Of a stretch of DNA of 64,000 nucleotides, positions 63,533 through 64,000 are shown in pieces. Source of the DNA: Alphaproteobacteria bacterium. GTDB taxonomy: Bacteria > Pseudomonadota > Alphaproteobacteria > Rs-D84. The notes under the pieces were generated by a model that did no database searches, had not been told where the DNA came from, and worked only from the letters and a program-made list of their open reading frames with translations. The translations under genes were made by a program, and so were the position numbers. Every line of letters begins with the position of its first letter. The first letter of the stretch is position 1. Where the stretch lies: contig JAFVUD010000006.1 in assembly GCA_017502865.1 (NCBI GenBank), positions 81,699 through 145,698 of the forward strand, written 5' to 3'.

Positions 63533-64000
63533 ATGAATATGTATAAACTGTTGGAACAGACAGTAGCGAAGTATCCAGATAATTTGTATCTGGTGCGTGA
63601 AAATGTTTCGTACAAAGAATTTTTAAATTTGGTCAAGGCACGTGCATCTACATTGGACACGGCCGGTGTTAAAAAAGGGGATGTGGTTGGTGTTCTGTCG
63701 CATAATATCCCAGAATTTCCAATTACTATGTTTGCGTTGTGGTATCTGGGGGCAACAGTGCTGCTGCTGGATACAAATTTGACACCATATGAATATGATA
63801 ATATGGCGGAAATTGCAGACTGCAAAATGGTTTGTGCAGAAAAGTCATTTGTTTATAAAACAGATAAATTCAAATTCTTTGATATCACCAAAAAAGATGG
63901 CAAGGTTAATCCAGATTTGAAACCGGCTGATGTTGAAACACTGGATGTTGCAACAATGTCATTTACATCGGGGTCAACCGGTGTGCCAAAGGTTGTGCCA
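63533..64000 (+). CDS. AMP-binding (adenylate-forming) enzyme, 3'-truncated
   Basis: The first 156 residues of an acyl-CoA synthetase/ligase-type enzyme. The N-terminal part MYKLLEQTVAKYPDNLYL, with VSYKEFLNLVKARAS and GVKKGDVVGVLSHNIPEFPI, is typical of the family. The P-loop SFTSGSTGVPKVVP is reached at the window end. CAAGGAATTTTTTGAA precedes the ATG. The substrate (fatty acid or other carboxylate) cannot be told without the C-terminal half. Confidence 0.88.
   Translation, partial: MNMYKLLEQTVAKYPDNLYLVRENVSYKEFLNLVKARASTLDTAGVKKGDVVGVLSHNIPEFPITMFALWYLGATVLLLDTNLTPYEYDNMAEIADCKMVCAEKSFVYKTDKFKFFDITKKDGKVNPDLKPADVETLDVATMSFTSGSTGVPKVVP

Overview
The window looks like chromosome of an alphaproteobacterium, AT-rich and probably from an uncultured, host-associated lineage. 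This is inferred from the AspRS, GyrB, MreC/MreD/PBP2/RodA, LpxC/LpxK, AddB and VirB3/VirB4 proteins, the initiator tRNA with its C1:A72 mismatch, and the absence of any Gram-positive envelope genes. TGA is a normal stop. Genes are tightly packed with many 4-base ATGA overlaps, and several GTG/TTG starts carry good ribosome binding sites.

Layout. 1-8.3 kb: cell-elongation operon mreC(partial)-mreD-mrdA-rodA running into topA, dnaG and a small unknown gene. 8.4-10.4 kb: ychF, a solitary short SufD-like gene and a 44-residue rpmJ. 10.8-14.1 kb: virB3-virB4 and an exported HExxH protein. 14.2-17.5 kb: the dTDP-rhamnose operon rmlA-C-D-B. 17.5-20.4 kb: an outer-membrane barrel gene, then a 2.1 kb island bounded by the initiator tRNA-fMet 3' end and a 15-bp copy of it. 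20.5-24 kb: a phage-tail-like protein and three glycosyltransferases. 24.2-26.8 kb: lipid A genes (DUF374 acyltransferase, lpxK, lpxC). 27.4-32.1 kb: an R64-type thin type IVb pilus operon (PilO2, PilP, GspE-type ATPase, GspF-type protein). 32.3-37.7 kb: a RusA-like resolvase, gyrB, an HhH-GPD glycosylase, ung and a PagL-like barrel. 37.9-41.8 kb: tRNA-Met, tRNA-Thr, two unknowns and aspS. 41.8-49.8 kb: an AsmA-like protein, uvrB, tsaE, an ftsA-rpe fusion and ftsQ. 49.9-55.6 kb: a secretin of PilN type, lolC, an unknown gene, lolD, a membrane-anchored protein and a Cys-rich exported protein. 55.6-56.4 kb: repeats, tRNA-Gly and tRNA-Tyr. 56.4-64 kb: two unknowns, an LpoA-like lipoprotein, rsmI, engB, addB, xthA and the start of an AMP-binding enzyme.

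Themes are envelope building (elongation, divisome, LPS, lipoprotein sorting, pilus, part of a type IV secretion system) and DNA repair (UvrB, Ung, HhH-GPD, AddB, XthA, RusA-like).

Most unusual: (1) a T-box leader upstream of aspS, with a canonical antiterminator whose variable base (UGGC) matches the G73 discriminator of tRNA-Asp, a riboswitch class rarely reported outside Gram-positives; (2) a single reading frame joining complete FtsA to ribulose-phosphate 3-epimerase with its main catalytic residues kept; (3) three hairpins with different stems around one conserved ~23-nt loop, two in a tandem repeat; (4) a small island that separates tRNA-fMet from its probable ancestral terminator.
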